A stretch of DNA of 64,000 bases, taken from assembly GCF_016097555.1 (NCBI RefSeq), contig NC_054701.1, forward strand, positions 36,005,511-36,069,510, read 5' to 3'. The stretch comes from Gigantopelta aegis. Its lineage: Eukaryota; Mollusca; Gastropoda; Neomphalida; Peltospiridae. The notes below the pieces were generated by a model that worked only from the letters and a program-made list of their open reading frames with translations, was not told the DNA's origin and made no database searches. The translations under genes were made by a program, and so were the position numbers. Positions 1 through 11,816 of the stretch are shown one piece after another (the stretch's first letter is position 1; each line of letters opens with the position of its first letter).

Positions 1-18
1 GTTCTGATTATCTTTCAG

Positions 19-239
19 GGCAAACGGGCGTCAATCAACTAGGTGGTGTGTTCGTAAACGGTCGGCCACTTCCGGACCAGATTCGGAGAAGAATCGTAGA
101 ACTTGCGCAGATGGGAGTCCGGCCATGCGACATCTCGCGCCAGCTATTGGTTTCCCACGGTTGTGTGAGCAAGATACTAACACGATATTATGAAACGGGG
201 TCAATAAAACCTGGTTCAATCGGCGGAAGTAAGCCAAAG
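19..239 (+). CDS. Poxn: Poxn exon (PAI half of paired domain)
   Basis: The acceptor TTATCTTTCAG ends at 18. Two bases complete a codon begun in the upstream exon, then 73 codons run from Q(T)GVNQLGG to GGSKPK. The donor is AAG|GTAAGA, phase 0. This exon holds the beta turn and first helix-turn-helix of the paired domain. Confidence 0.9.
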
Positions 240-3200
240 GTAAGAGGAATCTACAATACATTTGTACGTCTTTTCTACGGGATTTGGATGATGGTTGTGT
301 GGATGCCATAAAAGATGATCAACCAGTGCAAAGAAATATTTGGGATTTTTTTTTTCTTCAAGATAAAGAATTAAAGTATGAGAAAGCACCCATGCCAGCC
401 CCTTAACCCCACCCTTTCACAAACTGTTCTCTCGTCACAGATTCGGAAGTGGTTATGGTGATGATGGTGGGGCCATGATAATGTTGGTAAGACCTGATAT
501 CACCACTGTTATGACAGTGATTCATGAGTGCATGTCATCACATTTGTACTATTCCAATGAACTCTGTTCGGTACCAGTGTTGAATTGGTAAACTAGTCTG
601 TGAATGGCAGTCCTCTTTGTGGCGGTGCAAGGATGAAATCTCTAGTAAATGATCTCCTCGGGAGTGGCTGTCCTCCTATAGACGAGGAAATAGATAGAGA
701 TTCATGAAATCAAGCACTATTTTGCCAAATACCCATTGGACTCTACATTGTGCAGAGATTCGGCCCTGGACATTATTACGGTTGTGCTGTTCAGATTGAT
801 AATGCATTGTGCAGAGATTCGGCCCTGGACATGTATTACGGTTGTGCCGTTCAGATTGATAAAGGCGAATGATAACGACAATATCTCGTTGCGCTTATAT
901 TTATAAATATGTGTTTAATGCCTTTCTATACAAATATATGATGACAATTTCTCATTTTAAGTTTCAAAAATATTTTCTTTTATATTTTGTTCTTTTTATC
1001 AATAAATTCTCAAAAACAAATGTGTATTCCAAACTTCCTTTTGTGTTATTTTTCAGCAAGTCGCTACGCCTCTGGTGGTGAGGAAAATCCTCGACCTGAA
1101 ACAGCAGAATCCGTCAATATTCGCGTGGGAGATTCGTGACCAGCTTCTAGCGCAGAGAGTGTGCGACGAGACCACCATCCCAAGTGTCAGCTCCATCAAC
1201 CGGATATTGCGTAACGCCACCACATGCGCACCGGACGTTGTGTCACAGTTCAGCTTCGACCTGGTGAGCCGGATGTCACCGGCCTGTCCGCCGGGCCTGT
1301 CGATGATGTCCGTGAGACCGTTCCACCCGGCCTGGTACCCGTTCGCGGTGCCAGGGTTGTCGTTCCCCCGTCTTGTCCAGCCACTGCATCCCGATCTGAG
1401 TGGGAGCTCAAAAGTCACGAGTGAAAGCGACCAAAATGAAACGGACAAAACATTAGAAAAAGCTTTCGGTCTGAAAAGGAAACCAGAAAGTATATCCAAA
1501 GGTAAATTGTGCTTGGTTTGTCTGCTTAGTCTCCGACCCGGAAAGGAGTGTTGTGATGGGGGTCGTCGACATCAAAGGCTTAACAGATTAGCGACCTTAA
1601 AGTTCGAGGGGCGGGACGTATTTCAGTGGTAAAACGTTCGCTTGATGCGCGTTCGGTCTGGGATCGATCCCCATCGGTGGACCCATTGGGCTATTTCTCG
1701 CTCCAGCCAGTGCTCCATAACTGGTGTAACAAAGGCCGTGGTATGTACTGTCCTGTCTATGGGATAGTGCATATAAAAGATCCCTTGCTGCTAATCAAAA
1801 AGAGTAGCCCATGAAGTGGCGACAGCGGGTTTCCTCACTGAATATATGTGTGGTCCTCAATCATATGTCTGACGCCATATAACCGTAAATAAAATGTGTT
1901 GAGTGCGGCGTTAAATAAAATATGTCTTTAAAAGTTCGATTCTAAAGAATCAGTTATTTTGAGAAAGGGTAAGAGGGGCTCCTATATAATGTTCTTCCAA
2001 TCATCAAGATTATGTTTAAGGGCACAACACAAAACAAATATGAACATGGATTAGGGAACATCCGTTAATGGGATCTGCAGCTGTGATATTAACTTATCAG
2101 TATAGATCGGGGGAAATCTTCAATAGTTTAAAGGTACAGCTGTTCGAATTTTAATTGTCCGTAGTTTATTACAGAAAGATTTATTTTAATTGAGAATTCT
2201 TCTTATTTAAGGTATGAAACAATTGTCTAAATTGTACCATTACTTGGCGAAAATGTCAATGCTCGAATATGCAAAAAAAAAAATATTATCGATGATATAC
2301 CAATGTGAGGACGTTAGCCGTGTTGGGCGGGATGGGGGTATCCCTAATCATAGCTCTTTTTTTTCTCTCTCTACCACCTTTTATATTTGCCTGTCGCTCC
2401 ATAACATGACTTATAGACGGTGTTGGTGACCCCCACCCTCCAATATAAAACCCTGGCTACACTACGTCTAAGATGTCTTTCTTAAAAAATAATAATAATA
2501 ATAATAAATAAAATAAAAATTGTTTGTAAAGAACACCGTTCTACTCCATCTCGATTACAATATATAAAATAACTTTTGCATTTTTTAGTTCTTCACATCA
2601 ATGAATATATAACAGTTCATGGAATATGATTTTTTTTTCTTTAAATGTTTTTTTGACGAATGTGGAATGTGAACGTTCTGATACGATATAGTCACTTCTG
2701 ATTGAACGTGGAATTTAGATATTTACTAAAACGCATTTACAAGACGCTGGAAATATTTAATTTTTGGTGTCGGCTTTCTCTGTCCCGGGCCATGACGATC
2801 GTCGAGTGCACATCCGTTTGTTGATTCACGCGAAATAAATTGTACCAAACATCGATTATGATGTTACGTGATTATTACGTCACACAATTATGACATCGCA
2901 CGATTACGACGTCATCCGTTTAGGGTGGGGGGAACAACTATTTCGGGGGGGGGGGGGGAGGTGGGGGTACCAGCCAGATATTTACCTTTGTTTATATAAG
3001 GTCGGACAAAAAAAGAACATGTTAGTCTTGAAATGGGAGACTCGCGCTTAGTGCCCTCACCCGTCCTAGTTTCTACGCGCATGCGGAAGATACTTTAATG
3101 TTTGTGCGTGCGGGAAATAGTGCATGTACTCTACATACTCTTCGTTCTTGTTTACATTTTTTTGTTGGATTAAAAAAAAGTGATAAAAAAAGAGAATAAT

Positions 3201-6200
3201 TTATTGCATGCGGATCTTTGAACAGACCACATATCGGTGCATTAACAATGTTTTGAAATTTATGTGAACCAATACATTGTTTTTCTTTTATGAAATGAAA
3301 TTAGTTCTTAAAGTAAAAGCTTATTCCGAGCCATTAATTTACAGTTTTATGACGAGATTCTGCATTCACAAGGTGGCCGATGGCTTAATGAAAATAGCGA
3401 TCTTGAAAACAGTATTGTAAAGCACAGTGAGCATCATCGAGGAACACAAAAGTTGACGTTCTTCTAGCATATGGCTTCTGCAGCCATCCAGTTTGGCTAC
3501 TGTATGAGACTGATTTATAGACACACATCTAGCAAACTAGCGTATCAACAGTCTGCTGGAGCAGATTGTCCGTTTGTTATAGCGAGAGATAACCTGAACA
3601 GTTTCTCTCACGAGGGAGATGATTTAATATGTCGTCTGTTGTGTGTCCTTAAGCCGTGTTCGTGACGTGACATCCAAGCCGAGTGGGGGGGGGGGATTAC
3701 CCCTCCCACTCATGGATAAAAATGTACGGTCGTTTTGTTGTTAATTGGGTTTTTGGTGGGGGGGGGGGGGTCTTTTTTTCTGGCGTGTGCTCCAACAAGA
3801 GACAATGCCCCACTTACTAGAGATTATGCCCCCCCCCCCCCCCCCTCTCCCCCGATTCCACATATCCCTCTTACAGGCCTGAACAGTCATAGGTGTCGAA
3901 AGCGGGTGTGTGATGGGGCATGGACGGGGATACAGTGCTGTCAAGTCTCACGCAATTGAACGTCGTGTGACACTTTTACGCCGGTACATGATTTTCTCAC
4001 ACATTTTAAACATTATAGCAAAAAATTGTTTTATACATATATATTTTTTTGTTGTTCATTCGATCTCGACGACCGACAAACAAGCCTGCGACTGCCGCTT
4101 AAGCATCGTAAGGCATTAACAATCACATAATAGGTGTCCACGTTGTTTATTGGTCAGAATCTCGAACCTTGACCAATTGTCAGCGCGCTTATTTCTCACT
4201 CCTTGTGAAAGTTCCAACTTGAGAGCTCTGGGGATACTTCCCTTTCCGAATTTGTAGGTTACGCATCCCTCCTGTATAAGCGTATGGGCTCCCATTTTTT
4301 GTAACTTTTGTCCAAAGCGTTTGTGATGACCAAGGACTTTTGAGTGCACAAAAACGTTTCATGGTAGACATCTGGAGGCTATATCTACTAAATACGATGC
4401 ATCACTGACCAAAATGATGGCTGCTGCTATTTCATATTTTGAACTTGTGCACACTTTTTCATCTCTGATGAAACTCTTGCTCATTTTTTCATCATTTTTG
4501 GTTGGAACGGAAAAACATCGACAACCAAATTACCGATTTGGAAAGGTAACCGCACAACGTTAACGGTTGATATGGCAAGAAATAAAAGTAAACAGTTCAG
4601 GGAATACGTGTCCCGCTGAAGGATTGCTTGCGCGATTGTGACGTTATGTGATTATTTTATATACGGTAGTTATTAGGTTACGCGATTGTGACGTTGCGTG
4701 ATTATTTTATATACGGTAGTTCTTAGGTTACGCGATTATGACGTTGCCTGGTTATGACGTCGTCCGTTTATAGAATCTGTGTTCAAAAACTGCCAATCAT
4801 GCGAGTTCATCAGTTTTCTTACAGTGTTCTTGTCGGTTTAAAAATATCGTACGAGTTTAGTCAATAAATAGAGGCTATTTCATAGAGTTGGGTTTTTTGT
4901 TTTCTTTTCTTTGAGGGGTTTTTCGAATACTATTTTTATGTTTTTATATCAACCAGTGAAGATTTTTCATAGGTACAATTGTCCAAATTATTTCAGTTGT
5001 CTCTTCTTTTTTTCCAAATACAATCAGATGCATTGTTTAAAAAAAAAAATGAAGTGACACTAACCTAAATAAATAAAACGTAATAATTTAATGAATCATG
5101 AATTTGTTCACAAAAATATAACTAACAAAAATACAGTGAAAATATGTCTTTGCTGAATACCACTTTTATAGTTTCCGTAGATATATTTATTTCACAGCTA
5201 TATATATAATAATACTTTTTTGCACATATTCCAAATTCTGGTTGATTAATATACTACGCGTACTCACTAACATAGAACATGGTAGTTCATCAATATTTTA
5301 AATAAATAAATAAAATGTGTTGAGTGCGTCGTTAAATAAAACATTTCTTTCTTTCTTTTTCTTTGTTTTCCATCAATATTTTTGCCAGTTAAAATAATCA
5401 TGTAAAACAACAAAAACCACCGAAAGGAAAACAAAAAGACAAAAAGGATAATATATATAAACATTGTCCTATAAATTATTATATCTTTAACAAATTTTTA
5501 TCTGTTGGAAATATATTTGAATTAACGGTATTTAAGTACCTTTTAAACTAATTAAAAAAAAATTCAATGTGTAAGATACTAGTATATTGTGTACTTCGCT
5601 TTTATTGTTTGATTAGTACTGCATGTGTATACTGCATGACTGAAGTAAACAAACAAACCAATAAATAAACAAACAAACAAACAAACAAATAGTGAATAGA
5701 GATATCGCCGCCAGTCAGCCATTTCAATTTGACTTCTTACAGCTCAACCACGCATGCTCGCATCGCCGTCAATCAAATTGACTAATCACTTAACGATCAC
5801 GCTGTCTATTTCGCGCACACGCTGGAGGGTGCACGCGGTTATCGAAATCTTTTGCGTGGCAGGTGTTTTCGGATCGAAGATAAAAATTACCATCGCCAGA
5901 ACGGATCTTGGTCTGAGATTTGTAATTGTCGGAGCAAATTATTTGATCATAAAAGGCAATAAATTATTCATCCTGCCGAGAAGACGACATTCTCACTCCG
6001 CGATGACGTTAAGAAGCGTAATATCGATTGGCGTTTATACACGGTGTCTTGTAGTGTCTTGTAATCAGGGCCCTACCTAGAGGGTGTCATGGGGGAGGTG
6101 GAGGGGGTCGGGTGGATTGTACTTAGAAAAATACGTTTAGAAATGCCCTTTTGTAATGTGATGTGCGGCTTTGGCGTCTAATAAACGTTACGCTCAGGTA

Positions 6201-7141
6201 CACAGGCCTTGTTGGCTTGTAAGCAAATGACCCATCCACAGCAACACATTACCTAGAGACCTTGCAAATTTGCATAGAGATTATTATACGAGCTTGTGTG
6301 TCGTACTGATTTTACGAAACTCTGTCAGGATTTTTGTATTGCCCGAGCGAGAGCGAGGGTAATACATGAATCCTGACACGAGTTTCGTAAAATCAGTACG
6401 ACTCACACGCGAGTGTAATAATTTCTTTAGTATCCATATTATTATTGTTGTTTCTTTATGAACAACAAGACCCAATTCAAAATGTGTCAGCCACTAGAAG
6501 GAGATGACAAAATGACGTCATATTTCAAATGCACAGTCTGAGCTAGGACTGCTTCCCACAATTACGTCATTACACTTGTTATTACACGTGTGCTTCGTAT
6601 GATTAGTATTAACTCTGTTATGTTGAACCATATGGATAATAAATACCATTATTAACCGGGTTAATACACTAAAATTATCACATGTGTTTTATGACATGGA
6701 TATCATGGGTAAGTTATAGGATAAATATATTTATTTTCTTATATTTTAGATGATACTGTTTGTAAAGAAAGACGAATCAGCGACAGCGAAAAGGACAGTG
6801 AGGAATCTTCAACCAAGAAACACAAACACAGTTGTGAGGAAGACGTCAGCACGACGTCCGAAGCGTGCACGCGAACTGTTGAAAAAAGCGACGTGATTTC
6901 TCGGGAAAAGACGTTAAAACTGTTCGACGTTGGTCCGAAAGACGCTGTCCGGTTCTCAGCCACGTCACTGAGCGATTCCTTTGAACTGTACAACCGCAGG
7001 CCGCTGTGTCTGACTCGCATGTTACCCTACCCTCTCATTACGTCGAATTATTCCCCTTTACCGGCTCCTCATCCAGTGGGCATGCTTCCTTTACACATGA
7101 CGTCGATGCGTCATGGGTTCGGTCACGTGTCGCCGACATAA
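19..7141 (+). CDS. Poxn: Pox-neuro-like paired-box transcription factor, 5' partial, three exons
   Basis: Joined CDS 19-239, 1057-1501, 6750-7141 (1058 nt; 351 complete codons). The protein is a DNA-binding nuclear transcription factor. The first exon and the start of the second encode almost the whole paired domain: [16 protein letters not shown], then [19 protein letters not shown] (PAI part), then [16 protein letters not shown] and [12 protein letters not shown] (RED part). The string [20 protein letters not shown] with PGSIGGSK resembles Pox-neuro more than Pax6, Pax2/5/8 or Pax3/7. No homeodomain follows and I see no octapeptide; Drosophila Poxn also lacks a homeodomain. The remainder is a P/S-rich tail with two short basic stretches (KRK, KKHKH). 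The start codon lies left of the window. In flies and other animals Poxn acts in sensory and neural fate; that role here is inference. Confidence 0.88.
240..1056 (+). other. Poxn intron between the two paired-domain exons
   Basis: 817-bp GT-AG intron, phase 0. It holds a two-copy tandem duplication at 746-862 and is otherwise AT-rich without recognisable elements. It splits the paired domain after GGSKPK. Confidence 0.85.
746..862. repeat. Two-copy tandem duplication, period 59 bp
   Basis: The segment starting CATTGTGCAGAGATTCGG occurs at 746 and again at 805 with only a few differences, both copies ending in TTCAGATTGATAA. It lies wholly inside the Poxn intron. Confidence 0.85.
1057..1501 (+). 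CDS. Poxn: Poxn exon (RED half of paired domain and proline-rich linker)
   Basis: The acceptor TTATTTTTCAG ends at 1056. The exon opens in phase 0 with [11 protein letters not shown], continues through [16 protein letters not shown] and SSINRILRN, then encodes a linker rich in P, S, F and W ([16 protein letters not shown]) and a charged end with KRK. The donor is AAAG|GTAAAT, phase 1. Its G+C content is well above the flanking introns, as expected for coding sequence. Confidence 0.9.
1608..1930 (+). mobile_element. tRNA-headed SINE, type A head and A tail, with target-site duplication
   Basis: The head GGGGCGGGACGTATTTCAGTGG (A-box-like) with GGATCGATCC (B-box-like) leads to the core TATAAAAGATCCCTTGCTGC and the tail ATAACCGTAAATAAAATG. 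The 9-bp sequence AAAGTTCGA flanks it at 1599-1607 and 1931-1939, indicating target-primed insertion. It lies about 100 bp after the second Poxn exon in the window. Confidence 0.88.
4631..4768. repeat. 50-bp tandem repeat with TGACGT motifs
   Basis: Two near-identical 50-bp units (4631-4680, 4681-4730) and a partial third. Each begins CGCGATTGTGACGTT and contains ATTTTATATACGGTAG. The half-site TGACGT recurs, including ATGACGTCG at the right end. A related stretch with the same motif lies near 2865-2920. Confidence 0.85.
5308..5358 (+). mobile_element. SINE tail fragment (type A tail)
   Basis: AATAAAATGTGTTGAGTGCG followed by TCGTTAAATAAAACATTTC matches the 3' tail of the full SINEs in this window. 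Head and core are missing, so it is a 5'-truncated copy. Confidence 0.7.
6281..6421. mobile_element. Foldback (MITE-like) element, 141 bp
   Basis: Arms of about 53 bp face each other: TTATTATACGAGCTTGTGTG on the left pairs with CACACGCGAGTGTAATAA on the right, sharing the perfect core TCGTACTGATTTTACGAAAC. The loop is itself partly palindromic (GTATTGCCC / GGGTAATAC). No ORF; non-autonomous. Confidence 0.75.
6750..7141 (+). CDS. Poxn: Poxn last coding exon
   Basis: The acceptor TTCTTATATTTTAG ends at 6749. Phase-1 joining gives GAT, then 129 codons and TAA (7139-7141). The product is S/T/K/E-rich ([12 protein letters not shown], then [20 protein letters not shown]) and ends in a P/H/M-rich tail ([20 protein letters not shown]). 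There is no homeodomain. G+C rises sharply across the exon and falls at the stop codon. Confidence 0.87.
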
Positions 7142-7198
7142 AAAGGACTGTCGTTTTATGAGCCATGGTGGAAAACATGGTGTGCAATTAATACAATC

Positions 7199-7204
7199 AT
7201 TAAA
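7199..7204 (+). terminator. Candidate Poxn poly(A) signal (ATTAAA)
   Basis: ATTAAA lies 58 bp after the stop codon, followed by a T/G-richer stretch. It is the nearest plausible signal; a distal one cannot be excluded. Confidence 0.35.
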
Positions 7205-7868
7205 GTGCCAGCGAGTTCTGTAAACTTGTGTAAGTATTCCTGCGGACCCTGGGTGGTCGCTCGACAGCAGGTGTTTTAAACAACAGTTTTGAAAGAAATA
7301 TGAAGTAACATCACAAGAATGATTTTCAAAATGTTGGTATGGTAAGCACCTAGAGAAACGCTATTTGGCTTACGGCGATACCCGTGTTGACAATTAGACA
7401 TTAAATTTTTTAATTTTAAATTGTCGTTCACCAAATCGTAAAATTCAAATTACCCTGTAAAGCTGAATTAGCCGAATATATATTTGCCAAAAGCTAATTT
7501 AAAAATCACACTCTTTCGTCATTTTAGCTGTTTGGGTAACACAAACTTTAATTTGGCTACAAATTTCGTTTAAAAAAGGTGAAAAATTGCTAATAATATT
7601 GGGATCCATCTTAAATCCTAATTTAACTCATTAATTTGAGGATCAGTGTTTGGTAGTTAAAACTAGGGATGGGAACAGTTCATACTAAATAAACAGTATT
7701 TTTACATAAAACATTGATATTGTCCAGGATTAAGAATTTACTTGTGTTTATTATTTTTAATAGACCTATTATTTCTAATTAATTTATTTATTGTGTTGTT
7801 ACCGGGATCTACATTGAATTTGAACTATATCAATGACAAAAGAAATAGACTATGTCCTCGTCTAATAA

Positions 7869-8032
7869 CAGGGCCGTAGCTAGGGGTGGGGAGCATGGGG
7901 GGGGGGGGAGGGCGCCGGAAAGCATTATAGAAACTTAAAGAAAATTCTCTTAACCGTTTAAGGAGTTTTAGACTATTAACTACTCAGTTACCCCTCCCCC
8001 CCCCCCCAACAAAAATCCTAGCTACGGACCTG
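7869..8032. mobile_element. MITE with CAGGGCCGTAGCTAG-type ends
   Basis: CAGGGCCGTAGCTAGG at the left faces CCTAGCTACGGACCTG at the right. The interior carries a poly-G and a poly-C tract and no ORF. AATAA abuts both ends. A second member is at 51603-51830. Confidence 0.7.
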
Positions 8033-8748
8033 AATAATATAATAATTCAAACTATACAGTGGAAGTGACCAGACAGTAAGTACTGCGCATGCGTTACTGG
8101 CTAAAAGACTATCCGGTAATGATGTAAAGACTGTCGAGAATGGTATGATGTTTGTTACAGTATAACGGACGGATTTAGACCTGGGGGGGGAGGGGGGGGC
8201 ACTTCAGGTTCGGGGGCCCCTCAGCATAGAAATTAAATTACATGACAAATCAAAAAATGAACTAATTTTATAATTATTACATTTTTAAATAAAGGAAGTA
8301 TTTAGTCGGGGGTGGGCAGGGCAATTGCACCCTTTGCCCCCTTAAAAAATCTGGCACTGCGGTATCATAAGACTTTTCAGGATGTATTTCGTGGTCTGTG
8401 ACACCATGCGTTAGGAGACAACAAGGCTTCGGTAGTTCGAAACTAACCATTGGTGAAGTATTACTATAACTGCCAATACACAATGCATTTAGAGTACATT
8501 GTTTCTACTTATATGCAAACTTTAATGTACTCAAATGAGTACATTTTAAACGCGATTTGCGCTTTAAAATAGTACACGAAATTAAGACACATTTCTAAAA
8601 CATAGCTACACTCCTGGTCACGTCCAATTGTCAATTTTTGTAGGCAACTATGGCACCGACAATGGGTGTTGTATCTCCTGTTTGTTTTTTTAACAAATAG
8701 CTAGGACTTTGTCGACGGAACATTTCATAGCGGCACACAAGTGATTTC

Positions 8749-9775
8749 TGTATGGGTGATTCCCGATCTTTAAGCAGGAGGTCTTTGCAGTGTAGGCTAA
8801 ATCATCATATTGCGATAATCAGGAAGGTAAAGTAAACCAAATGATAATAGAGCATTCTATCTTTCCTTCCCCCACGACCACTAACCGGGTTTTCGCCATA
8901 AAAGGTACAATTATTTGCCTTTGGATTAGGAGCTGTCGCCCAAGATGGGGAGGTGAAGCAGTTGACTCTGGTTTTGGCGGGGTAGGTCAGCTCTATGTTT
9001 TACAGTAAGGCTTAGGGTTAGGGTTAGAGCTGATGGAACATAGACATGGCCCCGTTTTGGCCAGTGGAAAATATATTAAACTGTTGTAACCATTTTTACT
9101 AACAACTTGCACATTGCAGCTATTTGCGTAAATGATTAATTTTGGTAAAATTAATATGTATCTGGTGGTCTTTGTGTTTGTAGTAGCTAAAAATGCATTT
9201 TATACAAAACGAAAAAGGTACGTACATCTGAAACTATGGGCAGCGGCTTTAAATATAAGTGTTGGGCGCCAATTCTCCGAAATCCGTATGTCTTTATACG
9301 TAACGATAATTTTCTATACAAACTGGTCGAGTAGATTCCATTTTTAAAACTTATTTTCGTGCTTATATCCAATTACAGTTCAAGCATGTTGTCCTGGGCA
9401 CACACCTCAGCTATCTGGGTTGTCTGTCCAGGACAGTGGGTTAAAGGTTAGTGGTTAGTGATAGAGAAGAGGATGTAGTGGTCTTACATCTACCCATTGA
9501 GTCGTTAAAACTCGCTCTGGGTGGGAGTCGGTACTTGGGTGCGAACCCATTACCTACCAGCCTTGGCAATATTTGTATGGGTGATACCCGATCCTTAAAC
9601 GGGAGGTCTGTGCAGTGTAAATGGTAAGAACATCATATTGCAATAATCAGGAAGGTAAAGTAAACTAAATGATATTAATCTATTCTATCTTTCCCACCCC
9701 ACCCCACGATCCCTAAGTGGGTCTTCGACATAGAAGGTACAATTAAATTTGCCTTTGGATTTGGAGATGCCTAAG
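8749..9775. repeat. Dispersed repeat pair about 190 bp long (8749-8935 and 9575-9775)
   Basis: Both copies share GTATGGGTGATNCCCGATC near the start, AATCAGGAAGGTAAAGTAAA in the middle and AAGGTACAATTA with TTTGCCTTTGGATT at the end. A separate type F SINE ends next to the second copy. Confidence 0.7.
9353..9590 (-). mobile_element. Type F SINE (tRNA-like head at right end)
   Basis: Shares GTGCTTATATCCAATTA, CACACCTCAGCTATCTGGG and ACCTACCAGCCTT with copies at 16243, 25562, 36060, 47946 and 48940. Read on the minus strand the right end resembles a tRNA-derived head with a B-box-like GGGTTCGCACC. Confidence 0.65.
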
Positions 9776-10309
9776 TCCGGTGGCTTAACCACGACAGCAC
9801 CGATGTCGGTAAATTCTATTTATGCCTCCCCCGAGTGTGCGTATGCGTCTACGTATCCGATCACTCTTACGCAGTATGGGTTATACATATGTATACGTAG
9901 ACGTATTCCGGACAAATTTGCGCCTTGGGGCAAGAATGTTTGTCTACGAGTAGGGTAGAACAGTGTTAGACGTGTTAACGGGAAAAGACTGTCATTTACA
10001 TAGAGGTTATTGAATTTATGTATATTTTACGCGGAACTTTATTACGAGAAAGATGAGGCATTATTTATAAAAGTCTCGCAATAGTTCCAGCAGTAAATTG
10101 AAATATTTGACTAAATCACTTTTGTGTTCAATTTTAAAATACGTCGCCTTCACACGCACATATGACTGTGTAAAATCGATTTTGTTATATATAATTTATT
10201 ATGTTCGTTTTATTGTAGAAAATAAAACAGCCAAAATGTTTTATGTTTTGTTTTTTCTTAAATAGGTCTCTTGGTCAGACCAAAGTTCCAGAATTGGTGG
10301 GGTGATGCG

Positions 10310-10428
<119 letters not shown>

Positions 10429-10597
10429 CCAATGAAACTTTTATGACTTTAACTTTACTCCCAAATGACCTCATTTGGACCCACAATGTCATAGACGCCA
10501 TATTATTTGAGGTGGCGCTACCGTGGGACATTATAATAAAAAAAACAAAAAAACATTGACATATAAGGTCAAAAGCGAGGCACACACTTACCAGAGA

Positions 10598-10828
10598 TCA
10601 GTAATATAATTTTTGGGGACCTAATGCTGCAACAGCCGAACCTGTCCTGCGTTCTAAAACTGACGCGAGTGTTTTGACATTTTCACTACATGGGCCACTT
10701 TTCCCTGTTACTTTGTTCAGAAGACTGGAAATGCCGTATTGTAACCTAAAATTCAAAAGTTTCTCGGGGAGCATGCTTGCCCATGAACCTCCCAGTAGGT
10801 TCAAGGCGTCAAATACATGTATTTTCAT
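10598..10828 (-). pseudogene. Possible pogo/Tigger-type transposase relic
   Basis: The minus-strand reading KIHVFDALNLL, SW and PEKLLNFRLQYGI resembles the region after the DDE core in pogo/Tigger and jerky-type proteins, where a 'DA...W..V...TI.NCF..AG' pattern is typical. The NCF and AGF residues are not preserved and no DDE core is seen nearby, so this is at best a decayed fragment. A chance resemblance is quite possible. Confidence 0.25.
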
Positions 10829-11147
10829 TCCCTACACCATAGAAATAATAGTGTATCGCGGCCCCCCCCCCCCCCCCCCTCCCCAAATCAGTTTAAAAAA
10901 AAAAAATACTCCGTTAGCCCTGCGCTGGACTGGTTTTGTCGCTTAATGTTACATGAATGTGCTCCCAATAAAACTTTTATACTGAACGCAGACTTGCAAT
11001 ATGTCCATTACCGACACCTTATGTCGTTTATACATACTCAGCAGAGATAGATGTAGGATTTGTGTTGGGGAACGATCAAGAGCGAGGGGGCACTTAAAAC
11101 CGTTTGCCGCCACAATGTCCTTACTCCCACCAAAGTAAAAATAGTAA

Positions 11148-11325
11148 AAGATATTTTATATGCACTTTCCCATAAACAAAATTGCATACACCACAGCATT
11201 TGGTGTTATCTGTCGTTGGCCATTAGTCGAGACTTGGGGGACCCTGTGTCCATCAAGTGTGATCGACCCTACGATCCACCATACCTCAGGCGGGTGCTTT
11301 ACCAAAGAGGTATATCCCGCCGACA
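11148..11325 (-). mobile_element. Old, diverged SINE copy
   Basis: AAAGATATTTTATATGCAC and CATACCACAGC-like core words precede a head-like end (GATCGACCCTACGATCC, GGTGCTTTACCA). Divergence from the other copies is high. Confidence 0.45.
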
Positions 11326-11420
11326 GACATGGTGTGATAAAGACCCGTTATCCCACCTCTTTAAATGTCCCAACAATAGTCAAAAAAACAAAAAAACTAA
11401 AACTCTGCTATCACTGGAAT

Positions 11421-11745
11421 AAAGAAAGGAAGGAATTTTTTTTATTTAACGACGAACTCGGCACATTTTAATTACGGTTATATGGCGTGACACATATGGG
11501 TATCGGACGCATAGATAATGAGAGAGGAAACCCGTAGCCGCCACACAATGGACTACTCTTTCCGATTAACAGCAAGGGCTATGTTATATGCAGCGTCCAA
11601 CAGACAAGGTAATAAATACTAGCGCCCACTGTGGAACACGGCTGGATCGAGAATAGTCCAATGGGCCCTACGAAGGGGATCGATCCTACACCAAACGCGC
11701 ATCAGACGAACGCTTTGTCACTCGACAACGTCGGCCTTCCCCCCA
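11421..11745 (-). mobile_element. SINE, type A head and A tail
   Basis: Reverse-oriented copy: the tail TTTATTTAACGACGAACTCG at the left, core CTACTCTTTCCGATTAACAG, head GGATCGATCCTACACC and a degraded A box at the right. More mutated than most copies, so probably older. Confidence 0.8.
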
Positions 11746-11816
11746 CTCTCTTGAACGTCATAATAATAGCCATAAATTCAGCTATGCTCGATCACAACTG
11801 AAACGTTTTCAATGCA

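Larger units (their letters stand above)
1502..6749 (+). other. Large Poxn intron
   Basis: 5248-bp GT-AG intron, phase 1. It contains a full SINE (1608-1930), poly-G/C tracts (about 2945, 3760, 3830), 50-bp tandem repeats with CRE-like half-sites (4631-4768), a SINE tail fragment near 5308, a 141-bp foldback element (6281-6421) and two high-complexity stretches (about 3340-3665 and 5700-6070) that are not obviously repeats. Confidence 0.8.

Noticed and set aside
19..1501. Paired domain as Pax2/5/8, Pax3/7 or Pax6
   Set aside because: The residues [20 protein letters not shown] and SIGGSK, the absence of a homeodomain after the paired domain and the QQRVCD-like RED region fit Pox-neuro better. 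Based on recall of families, not on a tree.
9008..9026. Telomere (TTAGGG repeat)
   Set aside because: Only about three units, with another short CCTAAC run near 24300; too short to be more than chance or an interstitial relic.
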